Shown: piece by piece, positions 52,314 to 60,688 of the stretch
How the letters are laid out: every line of letters starts with the position of its first letter
Position numbering within the stretch: the first letter of the stretch is position 1
Origin: Clostridiaceae bacterium
GTDB lineage: Bacteria; Bacillota; Clostridia; Oscillospirales; Acutalibacteraceae
Direction: 5' to 3'
NCBI GenBank assembly: GCA_021769555.1
Contig: JAETSR010000010.1
Location: 17,119 to 81,118 of the forward strand
DNA: 64,000 nucleotides
Position numbers and translations under genes: made by a program
Notes under the pieces: model-generated
What the model saw: only the letters and a program-made list of their open reading frames with translations
What the model was told of the DNA's origin: nothing
Databases searched by the model: none

Positions 52314-53672
52314 CTATGACTCTCCCAATCCCATCTCCATCTCACTGTACGTCTTGTTCACTATATCCTCAAGCCTATGGGGCGACAGCATACATTTTGC
52401 AAATCCCATCGTCAAGTATTCCTCTGTATTTGAGAAAAGCTTTGCCTCGGTTATAAGCTCTTTTGCTCTATTTACTGCACTGTAATTATTTTCGCCGACA
52501 GACCAGCTCTCGTCAGGCCGCCAAAAGTGGTATACCGGCTCGCCCTCGCTCATAAGCCCCTCATGCACCGGGAACGCGTTCAGGCCCATTATACAGCTGA
52601 ATTTGGAGTGCTGCTGGATATCCTTACACATCAGCAGGTCCAGCAGCCTGAATGCGGTGTCTTTGTATGATGAGTTTGAATTGACAGCGCAGTAAGAGGT
52701 GACTGTTGCCGTGACTCCGCCGTTTATGCTGCACAGCGGCAGCACATCCATGTCCCAGCCGGATATATCTTCACATCCAAACGCAAAATCCGGGTCGTCG
52801 AAGCCTCTGCCCATATCAAACCTGCAATTTTGCGGAACTCCATAATCCGCCTGTTCAATTTTCGGTTCACCGGACGTAATCAGGTTTGGCATCTGCTCAG
52901 CGTTTTGCTCTAATGCTCTTTCAAATATGTCATGCAGCTCATCCTTCTGAAAGGTCAGCGCCTCATGACCGTCATCAGTGGGGCCAAACACGCTCGCCAC
53001 TCTGTTCAAGCTCTGACTGTTGAACAGTATCGCCCCATGGCGTATCACCGGCTCCTCAGACTCCAGCATGTCCTGCCAAGTGGTAGTCTTATCCAGCATA
53101 CCTATATAGTCCTTCTCCCCCTCTTCCCCCGCTAAGTTATAAACTGTAGCCGGAAAGGTGTAGGAAAGCGGCAGGATATACTGGCTCCCCTCGTATTTCC
53201 CCGCGTCCATAATAACAGGGTTAAATGCCTCCCAATCCATATACTGCACACCCTCAATATACTCATCCAGCTCCATAAACCGCTTCTGAGCCATGACGCC
53301 GTTAGGATATTGAAAAAGGTTTTCATAGGGGGTATCATAAATATTTGTGCCGGTGCCGATTATAAATATATCCGGCCCGCCCCCTGAAAAAATTTCTGTG
53401 CGAACTCTGGTAATCTCGCCGTTCCTGGCCTCAACATTCAAGCCGTCGTTAGGCATAATCTCAATCTCCACATCGTCCACAGAGTCAATTATCCCCTCGT
53501 CAACCGCCTTCGAGAGTATCTCCTTAAATTCATGCTCCATCTCCGGATACAGGCTGTGGTTGGGCTGGTCCAAGAGGACGCGCAGCTTTTCCTTTCCCCC
53601 GCTTTTGCAGCCGGGCATGAATGCGGTTAGCAAACATACTATAATAAGCAACACTGTGATTTTCTTTTTCAT
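52314..53672 (-). CDS. Solute-binding lipoprotein 4 of the tandem array (divergent)
   Basis: 452 residues. Lipobox TAFMPGCKSG; RVRTEIFSGGGPDIFIIGTG and FMELDEYIEGVQYMDWEAFNPVIMDAG follow the array pattern loosely. The C terminus YSEMEMGLGES keeps only the final Glu-Ser of the array signature. It is the most divergent copy and probably binds another ligand. CAGGAGGATG precedes ATG 53672. Its stop at 52314-52316 abuts the relic of another copy. Confidence 0.9.
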   Translation of the reverse strand: MKKKITVLLIIVCLLTAFMPGCKSGGKEKLRVLLDQPNHSLYPEMEHEFKEILSKAVDEGIIDSVDDVEIEIMPNDGLNVEARNGEITRVRTEIFSGGGPDIFIIGTGTNIYDTPYENLFQYPNGVMAQKRFMELDEYIEGVQYMDWEAFNPVIMDAGKYEGSQYILPLSYTFPATVYNLAGEEGEKDYIGMLDKTTTWQDMLESEEPVIRHGAILFNSQSLNRVASVFGPTDDGHEALTFQKDELHDIFERALEQNAEQMPNLITSGEPKIEQADYGVPQNCRFDMGRGFDDPDFAFGCEDISGWDMDVLPLCSINGGVTATVTSYCAVNSNSSYKDTAFRLLDLLMCKDIQQHSKFSCIMGLNAFPVHEGLMSEGEPVYHFWRPDESWSVGENNYSAVNRAKELITEAKLFSNTEEYLTMGFAKCMLSPHRLEDIVNKTYSEMEMGLGES

Positions 53673-53698
53673 GATTTCATCCTCCTGAAAATAAATTT

Positions 53699-54984
53699 TT
53701 ATGACTCAGCCAGCATCATCTGCATCTTCATATAGTGCTCGTGAACAATGTCTGCAAGCGGCCTGTCCTCGTTCTCCGGGGAATTGACGCTGTCCATCAG
53801 TCTGTCAAACTCCTGCTCCACCGGTGTTCGGAACACCGCGGCGTTTATCTGCTCCAAAAGGGCGGCAAACTGGCTGTCGTTCCACTCGCTTGAGCCCCAG
53901 CCAGCGCAGGGTACGTCCATATGCACCGGCTGACCGTTTAGCTGCTTTAAGAGCTCACTCTTCTGCCCATTGACGGTAAAAAGATTCTCAACCACCTTAA
54001 AGCTCTGCTCGGGCAGCTTTGTGCTGCGGTTTATGGCGGCGAAAGCGCCAATAGTGGCGGTTATGCCGCCCTCGGTATTGTATCTTGGCACTAGCCAGTA
54101 GTCCACTCCCCCGCTCATGCTCATTGGAGAATAACCTCCTATGGAATAGCTGCCGCATGTCTCCCTGTCATTCACAGGGTCCTCCACACGGAACTGGGGG
54201 AAGTCCTCGCGCCCTGTTTTCGCCCCTGCTCAATGCGGCTCACAATATCCTCCTCAGAGATAAGCATTTCGTCGTGCTCATAGTCCTCTATCTGCCCGAA
54301 AATTGTGCGCAGGATTCTTAAACCACAAGTATAGCGCACCATTGGGTCTGGGCTTTCAAACATTTCATCAAAGGTCATCGGCTGCTCTGCCTCCAGAGTA
54401 AACTTCTCCTTATTGAACGCCATAACGTCGAAGCCATAGGTCAGTGGAAGTATCTGCTGCCCCTCGTCGTTTTTACCTGCCTCCATAATGTTCGGAGTGA
54501 GCTTCTCCCACTCCATGCGCTCAGCGCTCTCTATGTACTCGTCCAGAGGCAGAAACAGGCGATTGTCCATGGCCTGCCTTGGAAACTGGAACACTGCCGA
54601 GCCCCTGTTGCTGTTCTGCATTATAGGGTTCTCACAGAGGAATATGTCCGGGCCATTGTCCGCAAATATCTCTGTCCTCACCCGTGTAAGTGCCGCGTCC
54701 CGTTGCTGCTGTTGCTCGTCCGTCCAAATATTGGGAACAGTTTCGGTAATAATCATGAACTCCGAGCCATATCCTGGAGTTGAGTTCACCAAATCACCCA
54801 CGGCGTTAGCGGAAAGATTGGACTGACTCATGTCCACCAGTACGGTGACCGTCGGCAGCTCCTTTATGCCATCCTCAGTGACTGCCTTCATTGTGGTGAT
54901 AGACTCATCCTTGGTCTTACAGGCGGTGAATGCTGTGCAGAGCAGACACACAATGGTAAGTATCAATGCGATTGATTTTTTCAT
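53699..54984 (-). pseudogene. Solute-binding lipoprotein 5, interrupted by a frameshift
   Basis: Two adjoining frames together make a full binding protein. The N-terminal part (54172-54984, 270 residues) has lipobox TAFTACKTK, TRVRTEIFADNGPDIFLCEN and FPRQAMDNRLFLPLDEYIESAERMEWEKL, then departs from the family after SRIEQG. The C-terminal part (53699 to about 54225) continues with EDFPQFRVEDPVNDR and ends HEHYMKMQMMLAES. One extra G in the GGGG run at 54223-54226 would restore one frame of about 428 residues. It could be a true inactivating mutation, phase variation or an assembly error. Confidence 0.88.
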
Positions 54985-55067
54985 AATTACGTCCTCCGAA
55001 ATTAACTATTTTTGGCCGCAGTACCGCCAGTTAATTGCTTATATATATTAAGAAGTACGTTTTTTCA

Positions 55068-55119
55068 TATTTGGTTGCATAAAAATCAAAATATTTTTAG
55101 AAATATCTCAAACCAAATA
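55068..55119. repeat. Inverted repeat upstream of the solute-binding protein array
   Basis: TATTTGGTT (55068-55076) and AACCAAATA (55111-55119) are exact inverse copies around an AT-rich centre that itself contains AAATATTTTTAGAAATAT. It lies about 85 bases before the first gene of the array. It could be an operator or an RNA stem; no -35/-10 pair could be placed with confidence in the region 54985-55195. Confidence 0.4.
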
Positions 55120-55195
55120 AAAAACGATTCGAGCTCATCTTTTGGCAAAAGATTTAGCCCAAATCGCTATTATGTTATACATTATTTTAGTATGC

Positions 55196-55231
55196 AAAAA
55201 GAGCGGCATTTCTTTAAAGAAATCACCGCTC
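55196..55231 (-). terminator. Terminator of the tRNA-Leu(GAG) transcript
   Basis: GAGCGG pairs with CCGCTC, extended by ATTTCTTTAAAGAAAT within the loop side, followed on the minus strand by five T. Confidence 0.85.
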
Positions 55232-55239
55232 TCTTCTCC

Positions 55240-55323
55240 TGGTGCGCGAGACGGGACTTGAACCCGTACGCCATAAGCACACGCACCTCAAACGTGCCTG
55301 TCTGCCAGTTCCAGCACTCGCGC
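55240..55323 (-). tRNA. tRNA-Leu, anticodon GAG
   Basis: 84 bases including encoded CCA. Acceptor GCGCGAG/CTCGCGC, anticodon stem CACGT/GCGTG around loop TTGAGGT (anticodon GAG), a long variable arm and T-loop TTCAAGT are readable on the minus strand. It reads CUC/CUU. Confidence 0.95.
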
Positions 55324-55336
55324 AACTACGAGAATT

Positions 55337-55365
55337 ATTATAGCACTTCTCCGGCGGGTTGTCAA
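55337..55365 (-). promoter_or_regulatory. Consensus promoter of tRNA-Leu(GAG)
   Basis: TTGACA (55360-55365) and TATAAT (55337-55342) with 17 bases between, on the minus strand; the spacer ends GTGC, as in the other tRNA-Leu promoter of this window. Confidence 0.9.
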
Positions 55366-55424
55366 TCAAAATTTGCGATATTATTTCAAAATTTTCAAAT
55401 CATTTCCGTATGGGCAAAACCATG

Positions 55425-55453
55425 TTGACAAACCTACCCTTCAAGTGTAAAAT
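55425..55453 (+). promoter_or_regulatory. Promoter of the antiporter gene
   Basis: TTGACA (55425-55430) and TAAAAT (55448-55453) are 17 bases apart, 67 bases upstream of the ATG. Confidence 0.7.
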
Positions 55454-55520
55454 AAATAAGGTTTTGCCATTATCCCGGCTCTCCGCCGGGTCTATCTATT
55501 ATGAAAGAGGGACTGCTCAA

Positions 55521-56786
55521 ATGATTATGCTCTTATGTATCTCCGTAGCGCTGGTGGCCGGGCTGATGATGACCCGGCTTTTCAAGCGCTTCCACCTTCC
55601 AGACGTCACCTCGTATCTTATAGCCGGAGTACTCCTTGGCCCCTGCATTATCGGACGGCTGGGCATACCCGGGGTCGGGTTTACCAGCTTTGAGCTTGTT
55701 GACTCCCTGCAGCCCATCTGTGACGTGGCCCTCGGCTTCATAGCCTTTGCAATCGGCAGCGAGTTCAGGCTCTCCTCCCTTCGTACTACCGGCCGGGCCG
55801 CCGTTATAGTCGGTATCTTCCAGGCCTTCGCGGCAACCCTCCTGGTGGACGCCGCGCTGCTGGTGCTGCATATTTTCCTTGGAGACAAGCTGCCCGTCTC
55901 CGCGGCTATTACCCTTGGAGCAATCGCCGCGGCTACAGCGCCCGCCGCCACGCTGATGGTTGTACGGCAGTACAAGGCCAAGGGCCCGGTAACCGACATC
56001 CTGCTGCCAGTCGTCGCCCTGGACGACGCTGTGGGCCTTGTGATATTTGCCGTGTCCTTCGGCGCGGCACAGGCTATGGAGACAAACAACGCAAACATTG
56101 CGTCAATCATATTTGAGCCCCTGCTGGAAATCGTTCTGTCCCTGGCCCTGGGCGCACTGCTGGGCTGGGTGCTCACCTTTATGGAGCGCTGGTTTCAGTC
56201 CAACCGCAACCGTGTGGCAATGATAGCCGGGTTCATAATTCTGGCGGTTGCCATGTCCATGCTCTCCTTCGAGATTGGAAATGTACATGTAAAGTTTTCC
56301 TCCCTGCTGGTGTGCATGATGCTTGGCACGGTGTTCTGCAACACATGCGGCAGCTCAGAGGATTTAATGGGCCGGGCCGACAAGTGGTCAGCCCCACTGC
56401 TCACCCTGTTCTTTGTGCTCAGCGGCGCGGAACTGCACCTGGATGTATTCACTGACCTGGCTATTGTGGGTATAGGACTGATGTACATCGTTTCCCGCTC
56501 CCTGGGCAAATACCTGGGCGCAATGTTCAGCAGCAGATTTGCCGGCTGCTCGCCGGAGATACAGAAATATCTGGGAATAACCCTGCTGCCCCAGGCAGGT
56601 GTAGCCTTGGGCATGGCCTCACAGGTTGGGGCGCTGGGCGAAATAGGCTCAACCATACGCAGCATTGTGCTGTTTGGCGTGCTGGTATATGAGCTTGTGG
56701 GCCCAACGCTTACAAAGATGGCCCTCACCGCCGCTGGGGATATCAAGCCTAAAGAATCAAAGCCCGCAGCTGTATCGACCAGATAA
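55521..56786 (+). CDS. CPA2-family cation:proton antiporter (KefB/NapA-like)
   Basis: 421 residues with 12-13 membrane helices. RLFKRFHLPDVTSYLIAGVLLGP at the N terminus and VVALDDAVGLVIFAVSFG in the middle, with the paired Asp-Asp of electrogenic CPA2 exchangers, identify the family. It exchanges Na+ or K+ for H+. The C-terminal TrkA-N regulatory domain of KefB is absent, so it is a transporter-only form. The ATG at 55521 has AGAGGG about nine bases upstream. It is a single-gene unit with its own promoter and terminator. Confidence 0.92.
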   Translation: MIMLLCISVALVAGLMMTRLFKRFHLPDVTSYLIAGVLLGPCIIGRLGIPGVGFTSFELVDSLQPICDVALGFIAFAIGSEFRLSSLRTTGRAAVIVGIFQAFAATLLVDAALLVLHIFLGDKLPVSAAITLGAIAAATAPAATLMVVRQYKAKGPVTDILLPVVALDDAVGLVIFAVSFGAAQAMETNNANIASIIFEPLLEIVLSLALGALLGWVLTFMERWFQSNRNRVAMIAGFIILAVAMSMLSFEIGNVHVKFSSLLVCMMLGTVFCNTCGSSEDLMGRADKWSAPLLTLFFVLSGAELHLDVFTDLAIVGIGLMYIVSRSLGKYLGAMFSSRFAGCSPEIQKYLGITLLPQAGVALGMASQVGALGEIGSTIRSIVLFGVLVYELVGPTLTKMALTAAGDIKPKESKPAAVSTR

Positions 56787-56790
56787 AATA

Positions 56791-56877
56791 TATGCAGATA
56801 CTAAAAGCACACTCCCAAGTTTGGAGTGTGCTTTCTTTATGCAGATACTGTGTGCGGACATTTTATATGCAGATACT
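56791..56877 (+). repeat. Three direct copies of TATGCAGATACT
   Basis: The 12-mer occurs at 56791-56802, 56838-56849 and 56866-56877, all on the plus strand. The first two flank the antiporter terminator hairpin exactly; the third ends eight bases before the GNAT stop codon. Confidence 0.8.
56804..56838 (+). terminator. Terminator of the antiporter gene
   Basis: The perfect 10-base stem AGCACACTCC / GGAGTGTGCT (56806-56815 with 56823-56832) is followed by TTCTTT. A-run on the left allows it to act for the converging gene too. Confidence 0.85.
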
Positions 56878-56884
56878 TCTTAAC

Positions 56885-57472
56885 TCAGGATGGCAGCTGC
56901 GCCTGGTCGTTGGCCTCCAGGCCGTTTATGTAGTCTGCCCTCAGAATCGAGTAGCATACGTCGTCACATATCCTGCCGTCAAAGCGCTTACAGGCCCACG
57001 GGACTACTCCCTCCAGCCTGAAACCGCACTTTTCAATTACCCTCCTGGACCGCTCGTTGTCCGCATAGTGGCTGACAGCCAGCACATCCACCTTTTTCTT
57101 TTCAAATGCACAGGTTATCATTGCGGCCAGGGCCTCTGTCATATAGCCTCTGCCCCACTGGTCACGGCGCAGCTCATAGCCTACAGAAAGGCTGTTCACA
57201 TGGAACCTTCTCAGGTCGCTCTGGAATTTGAAGCGGCCTATCACCTCGTCTGTTCCGCGCAGCACGATGGCATAGCACAAATCGTTTCTCAGGTCCCTGT
57301 AGAACATCGCCGAGGCCGCCTCCATGCTGCTCGCAGGCTGGCAGCCCGCCGGCACCATGACCTCCGGGTCGGAAACTATATGCACATAGTCCCTGAAATC
57401 CTTGTGCTCCCACCGGCGCATAAGCAGCCGCTGAGTCTCGACGCCTCCCCTGAGCCGTTGGAAAAGCTTCAT
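56885..57472 (-). CDS. GNAT N-acetyltransferase (RimJ/RimL type)
   Basis: 195 residues, normal length. RGGVETQRLLMRRWEHKDF is the typical start; the acetyl-CoA core reads LSVGYELRRDQWGRGYMTEAL and NERSRRVIEKCGF. These proteins acetylate ribosomal proteins or small molecules. AGAGGG six bases before ATG 57472 is the ribosome site. It follows the RlmL-like gene by 24 bases on the same strand, so it may be part of the hpf-rlmL operon. Confidence 0.9.
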   Translation of the reverse strand: MKLFQRLRGGVETQRLLMRRWEHKDFRDYVHIVSDPEVMVPAGCQPASSMEAASAMFYRDLRNDLCYAIVLRGTDEVIGRFKFQSDLRRFHVNSLSVGYELRRDQWGRGYMTEALAAMITCAFEKKKVDVLAVSHYADNERSRRVIEKCGFRLEGVVPWACKRFDGRICDDVCYSILRADYINGLEANDQAQLPS

Positions 57473-57496
57473 CTGTTACCCTCTTATCCTTATCCC

Positions 57497-58606
57497 TTAA
57501 GTTGCTTTATAGTACTGATAAAACTGGCAGCGAATCATGCCATTATAGAGCTTGCGGCGTTTGTCCGCCTTACGCCCGAACAGGTTCTCAAAATCATCGT
57601 CCGGGGTTATAATGCCGTAGCTCCAGCCTCTTTGCGGCACAAATACCCGCCCCAGCTGCCGGTAGATATCCTGAGCGGCTTTCTGGTCCATCAGTCTCTG
57701 CCCATACGGCGGGTTGCAGACCACACACCCGTATTCTGTAGCGCGCTCAAAATCTCTGATATCACGGACGCCGGCGCTGACGCTTACCCCGGCCCTTCTT
57801 GCGTTCTCCCTGGTAAGCTCAACGGCGGCAGGGTCGATATCATAGCCCGCAGCCGTAAAGCCGGTATCTCTGTGCTCCATGGACCGGGCGCGTTCCCTCT
57901 CACGGTCCCATATACCCTCCGGAGTCTGGCCCCAGACCTCCGCCTGGAAACGCCGCCCAATGCCCGGCGCAATATTCTGAGCCATATATGCTGCCTCTAT
58001 CAGCAGTGTCCCGGACCCACAGAATGGGTCATAGAATGTGGCGTCCGGACGGAGCCGCATAAGCTTCAAAAGAGCCGCCGCCAGCGTCTCCTTGATAGGC
58101 GCGGCGTTGGAAGCAGGCCTATAACCCCGCTTATGCAGCCCGGCGCCGCTTGTATCGACAGCCACGCTCACCTGGTCCTTCATAATCCGGAACCTGATAC
58201 GGTGGGCCGGCCCTTCTTCGGTGAACCAATCCCGGCGATAACTCCCTTTGAGGCGTTCCACTACAGCCTTTTTGATTATTGCCTGGCAGTCCGGTACACT
58301 GTGCAGCTGGCTGTTCAGGCTGCTTCCCGACACCGGAAAAGCGTCGTCCCTGCCGAGAAATTCCTCCCAGGGCAGGGACTTCACCCCCTGGAACAGCTCC
58401 TCAAAGCTCCTGGCCTGAAAATCACCCATCTGTATGCCAACACGCTCGGCAAACCGGCTGCCGATATTGGCGCGGGCCAGAACGTCCCAGCCGCCGGAAA
58501 ACAACACTCTGCCGTTCTCAGCCCGAACGTCCTCACATCCCATGTCGCGCAATTCCTGAGCCAGCAGCCCCTCCACACCCAGCAGGCATGTCGCGGAATA
58601 GGTCAT
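57497..58606 (-). CDS. RlmL/YpsC-type 23S rRNA guanine-N2 methyltransferase
   Basis: 369 residues. An N-terminal ferredoxin-like/THUMP region (about 1-155: TYSATCLLGVEGLLAQELRDMG, VSVAVDTSGAGLHKRGYR) is followed by a class I methyltransferase with APIKETLAAALL, FYDPFCGSGTLLIEAAYMAQN and the catalytic CVVCNPPYGQRL (NPPY). It matches the stand-alone half of E. coli RlmL, as in Bacillus YpsC. The ATG overlaps the hpf stop (ATGA), which suggests joint expression. Confidence 0.93.
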   Translation of the reverse strand: MTYSATCLLGVEGLLAQELRDMGCEDVRAENGRVLFSGGWDVLARANIGSRFAERVGIQMGDFQARSFEELFQGVKSLPWEEFLGRDDAFPVSGSSLNSQLHSVPDCQAIIKKAVVERLKGSYRRDWFTEEGPAHRIRFRIMKDQVSVAVDTSGAGLHKRGYRPASNAAPIKETLAAALLKLMRLRPDATFYDPFCGSGTLLIEAAYMAQNIAPGIGRRFQAEVWGQTPEGIWDRERERARSMEHRDTGFTAAGYDIDPAAVELTRENARRAGVSVSAGVRDIRDFERATEYGCVVCNPPYGQRLMDQKAAQDIYRQLGRVFVPQRGWSYGIITPDDDFENLFGRKADKRRKLYNGMIRCQFYQYYKAT

Positions 58607-59130
58607 TTCTCGTCAGGCACCAGCAGTCCGTAATCGCCGTTCCTGCGGCGGTAGACTACGTTTATCTCTCCGGAGGTATCGTCCCGGAACATGAAGAACT
58701 CGTGGTCCAGCATGTTCATCTGCATAATAGCCTCCTCGGTCGTCATCACCTTAACGGCGAATCGCTTGGTGCGCACGACCTGCAGCTCCTCCTCAGGCTC
58801 GTCGTAGTACGCGTCGGCAAACTCCATGCCAGGGTCAACCTTCTTGGCCTTTTCCAGGCGGGTCTTGTTTCGGCGCATTTGACGGCCCAAAGCGGAAACC
58901 ACATGGTCCAGGGCCTCGTTCATATCCAAAGCGGTATCCTCCGCGCGGAATATTGCCCCCCGCTGACGGATGGTGATTTCAACAGTCTGGCGGTTGCGCT
59001 CCACGGTAACAGTCACGACCGCCTCGGCGTCCTCGTCAAAGATACGGTCAAACTTAGCCAGCTTCTTCTCTGCCAGCTCCTTAAAGTTGTTGCGAAGGTT
59101 GACTTTCCGTCCGATAATAGTAATCTTCAT
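58603..59130 (-). CDS. hpf: Long-form ribosome hibernation promoting factor
   Basis: 175 residues, the long HPF form of Gram-positives. The N-terminal ribosome-binding domain (MKITIIGRKVNLRNNFKELAEKKL) is followed by a linker and the C-terminal dimerisation domain ending FFMFRDDTSGEINVVYRRRNGDYGLL. It pairs 70S ribosomes into inactive 100S dimers in stationary phase. The ATG at 59130 has GGAGGAA upstream. A promoter is at 59194-59222. Confidence 0.96.
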   Translation of the reverse strand: MKITIIGRKVNLRNNFKELAEKKLAKFDRIFDEDAEAVVTVTVERNRQTVEITIRQRGAIFRAEDTALDMNEALDHVVSALGRQMRRNKTRLEKAKKVDPGMEFADAYYDEPEEELQVVRTKRFAVKVMTTEEAIMQMNMLDHEFFMFRDDTSGEINVVYRRRNGDYGLLVPDEK

Positions 59131-59193
59131 ATCTGTTTCCTCCTTCATATATGCGAGAGCAGGCACAATAGCCCTTGCCCTCTATCCAACTAT

Positions 59194-59222
59194 AGAATAG
59201 CACATTTTATATAAAATAGCAA
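59194..59222 (-). promoter_or_regulatory. Promoter of hpf
   Basis: On the minus strand TTGCTA (59217-59222) and TATTCT (59194-59199) are 17 bases apart, about 60 bases upstream of the hpf ATG. Confidence 0.55.
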
Positions 59223-59233
59223 GAGAAATTTTA

Positions 59234-60067
59234 TTAAATCGTTACAGATTTGTGTCTGGTTACATGACATCCAACATTGACTGCCACCGGCAGTCCTGCA
59301 ATATGTGTGGGATATGCCTCAATATTCACAGCCAGCGCCGTCACATCCCCTCCAAAGCCCTGGGGACCCACCCCGGTCCTGTTTACTGCATCCAGCATGT
59401 CCTGTTCAAGCTCAGCATAGTACGGGTCCTCATTACGTATGGAAACATCCCGGCAGAGGGCCTCCTTGGCAAGCTTCGCACAGAGCTCGAAGTCCCCTCC
59501 AATGCCAACTCCCAGCACCACCGGCGGGCAGGGGTTTCCCCCGGCTTCCATTACCGTATCCGCCACAAATCTAATAATATCCTCCCTGCCGGCAGCGGGA
59601 GTAAACATCTTCAGCCTGCTCATGTTCTCGCTGCCAAAGCCCTTCGGCGCGACCGTAAGCTTTATTTTGTCCCCCGGCACGAGGCTCACATGCAGTATTG
59701 CAGGGGTATTATCCCCTGTGTTCCCCCGTCGTATCGGGTCTGCCACCACCGAGCAGCGCAAGAGGCCGTCTACATATCCCCGGCGCACCCCTTCGTTCAC
59801 TGCTTCAGTGAAGCCGCCGTCTATATGCACATCCTGCCCTATCTCAGCGAATACCACCGCCATACCTGTATCCTGGCATATGGGCAGCGCCAGCTCCCTT
59901 GCCGCGTCCAGGTTGCTGCACAGGTCCTCCATCACCGGCCCTGAAACTGGGCTTGTCTCCCCGGCGTTTCTGATACGGCTCTCAAGGCTTTCCGGAAGCA
60001 CACGGTTCGCCTCTACGCAAAGCCGCGCAACAGCCTCCGCTATTCTCTCAGCTTTTATCTCTCTCAT
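59234..60067 (-). CDS. Class I fumarate hydratase (or tartrate dehydratase) alpha subunit
   Basis: 277 residues. LPICQDTGMAVVF, GGNPCPPVVLGVGIGG and the end NVGCHVTRHKSV carry the three Cys that bind the [4Fe-4S] cluster, so it is a TtdA/FumA-N-type subunit. It hydrates fumarate to malate when joined to a beta subunit. The ATG at 60067 has GGAGGAAA directly upstream. The beta subunit usually lies just downstream, but here hpf follows, so the alpha gene stands alone in this window. Confidence 0.93.
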   Translation of the reverse strand: MREIKAERIAEAVARLCVEANRVLPESLESRIRNAGETSPVSGPVMEDLCSNLDAARELALPICQDTGMAVVFAEIGQDVHIDGGFTEAVNEGVRRGYVDGLLRCSVVADPIRRGNTGDNTPAILHVSLVPGDKIKLTVAPKGFGSENMSRLKMFTPAAGREDIIRFVADTVMEAGGNPCPPVVLGVGIGGDFELCAKLAKEALCRDVSIRNEDPYYAELEQDMLDAVNRTGVGPQGFGGDVTALAVNIEAYPTHIAGLPVAVNVGCHVTRHKSVTI

Positions 60068-60131
60068 GTTTTCCTCCATGACAAAAAGCCCCGCCAGAAT
60101 TTGGTGAGGCTGAATTTTTTGTTCTTATCGG

Positions 60132-60641
60132 TCAGTAGCCGCCCCTCTGCCCGCGGCGGGAATAGCCCCTTCGCGGCTCGTTTCCCCGCTTTAGGTCTGA
60201 CATCTTCTCGTCGCTGGTCTGCTTGAACCGGGACATCATGTCCTCAAAGCTCCCGCTGTCGTTTCGGCGGCTCTGCCATTCAAAGTCCCCGGGCCGTCCC
60301 GGACCCGGCTGCGGCTCAGGCCGTGGAGCTCTGGGAGGTCTCGGTCCCGCAGGCCTCTTGCCTCCCGAAGGCTGACCCTGCCTCCGGGGCTTATGCTGTT
60401 CCTCCGGCGGCAGCGCCTTTTTAATTGAGAGGCTGATTTTCCCCTCATCGCTTACGGACAGCACCTTCACGCGCACCACCTGTCCCTCGGAGACGAAATC
60501 CTTTATCTCGCTCACGAAGGTTGGCGCAATCTCCGAGATATGCACCATCCCGGTCTGCCCGCCTTCAAAGCTGACAAACGCGCCAAACTTTGTTATGCCT
60601 GTCACCTTTCCCTCGTATATCTCTCCAACCTCAAGCCCCAT
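60132..60641 (-). CDS. S1-domain RNA-binding protein (YabR-like)
   Basis: 169 residues. A single S1 domain at about 5-75 (VGEIYEGKVTGITKFGAFVSFEGGQTGMVHISEIA ... in outline) is followed by a Pro/Arg/Gly-rich disordered tail. In Bacillus the same position after divIC holds yabR. Such proteins bind RNA, and the tail may add unspecific RNA contacts. AGGAT-type site precedes the ATG. It lies 47 bases after divIC on the same strand. Confidence 0.9.
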   Translation of the reverse strand: MGLEVGEIYEGKVTGITKFGAFVSFEGGQTGMVHISEIAPTFVSEIKDFVSEGQVVRVKVLSVSDEGKISLSIKKALPPEEQHKPRRQGQPSGGKRPAGPRPPRAPRPEPQPGPGRPGDFEWQSRRNDSGSFEDMMSRFKQTSDEKMSDLKRGNEPRRGYSRRGQRGGY

Positions 60642-60688
60642 GTTGTCCCATTATCCTCCTCGATTATCCTTTCTCATATCAAAGCCGG

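Noticed and set aside
54985-55195. Mobile element between the tRNA-Leu gene and the binding-protein array
   Set aside because: AT-rich with one inverted repeat, but no transposase, integrase or target duplication is visible.
55496-55520. Alternative upstream start of the antiporter at an in-frame Met near 55359
   Set aside because: It would place the start before the promoter at 55425-55453; the hydrophobic N terminus fits ATG 55521.
56792-58633. 613-codon plus-strand open frame over the GNAT and RlmL-like genes
   Set aside because: Both minus-strand genes have intact catalytic motifs and proper starts; the plus-strand product has no family resemblance.
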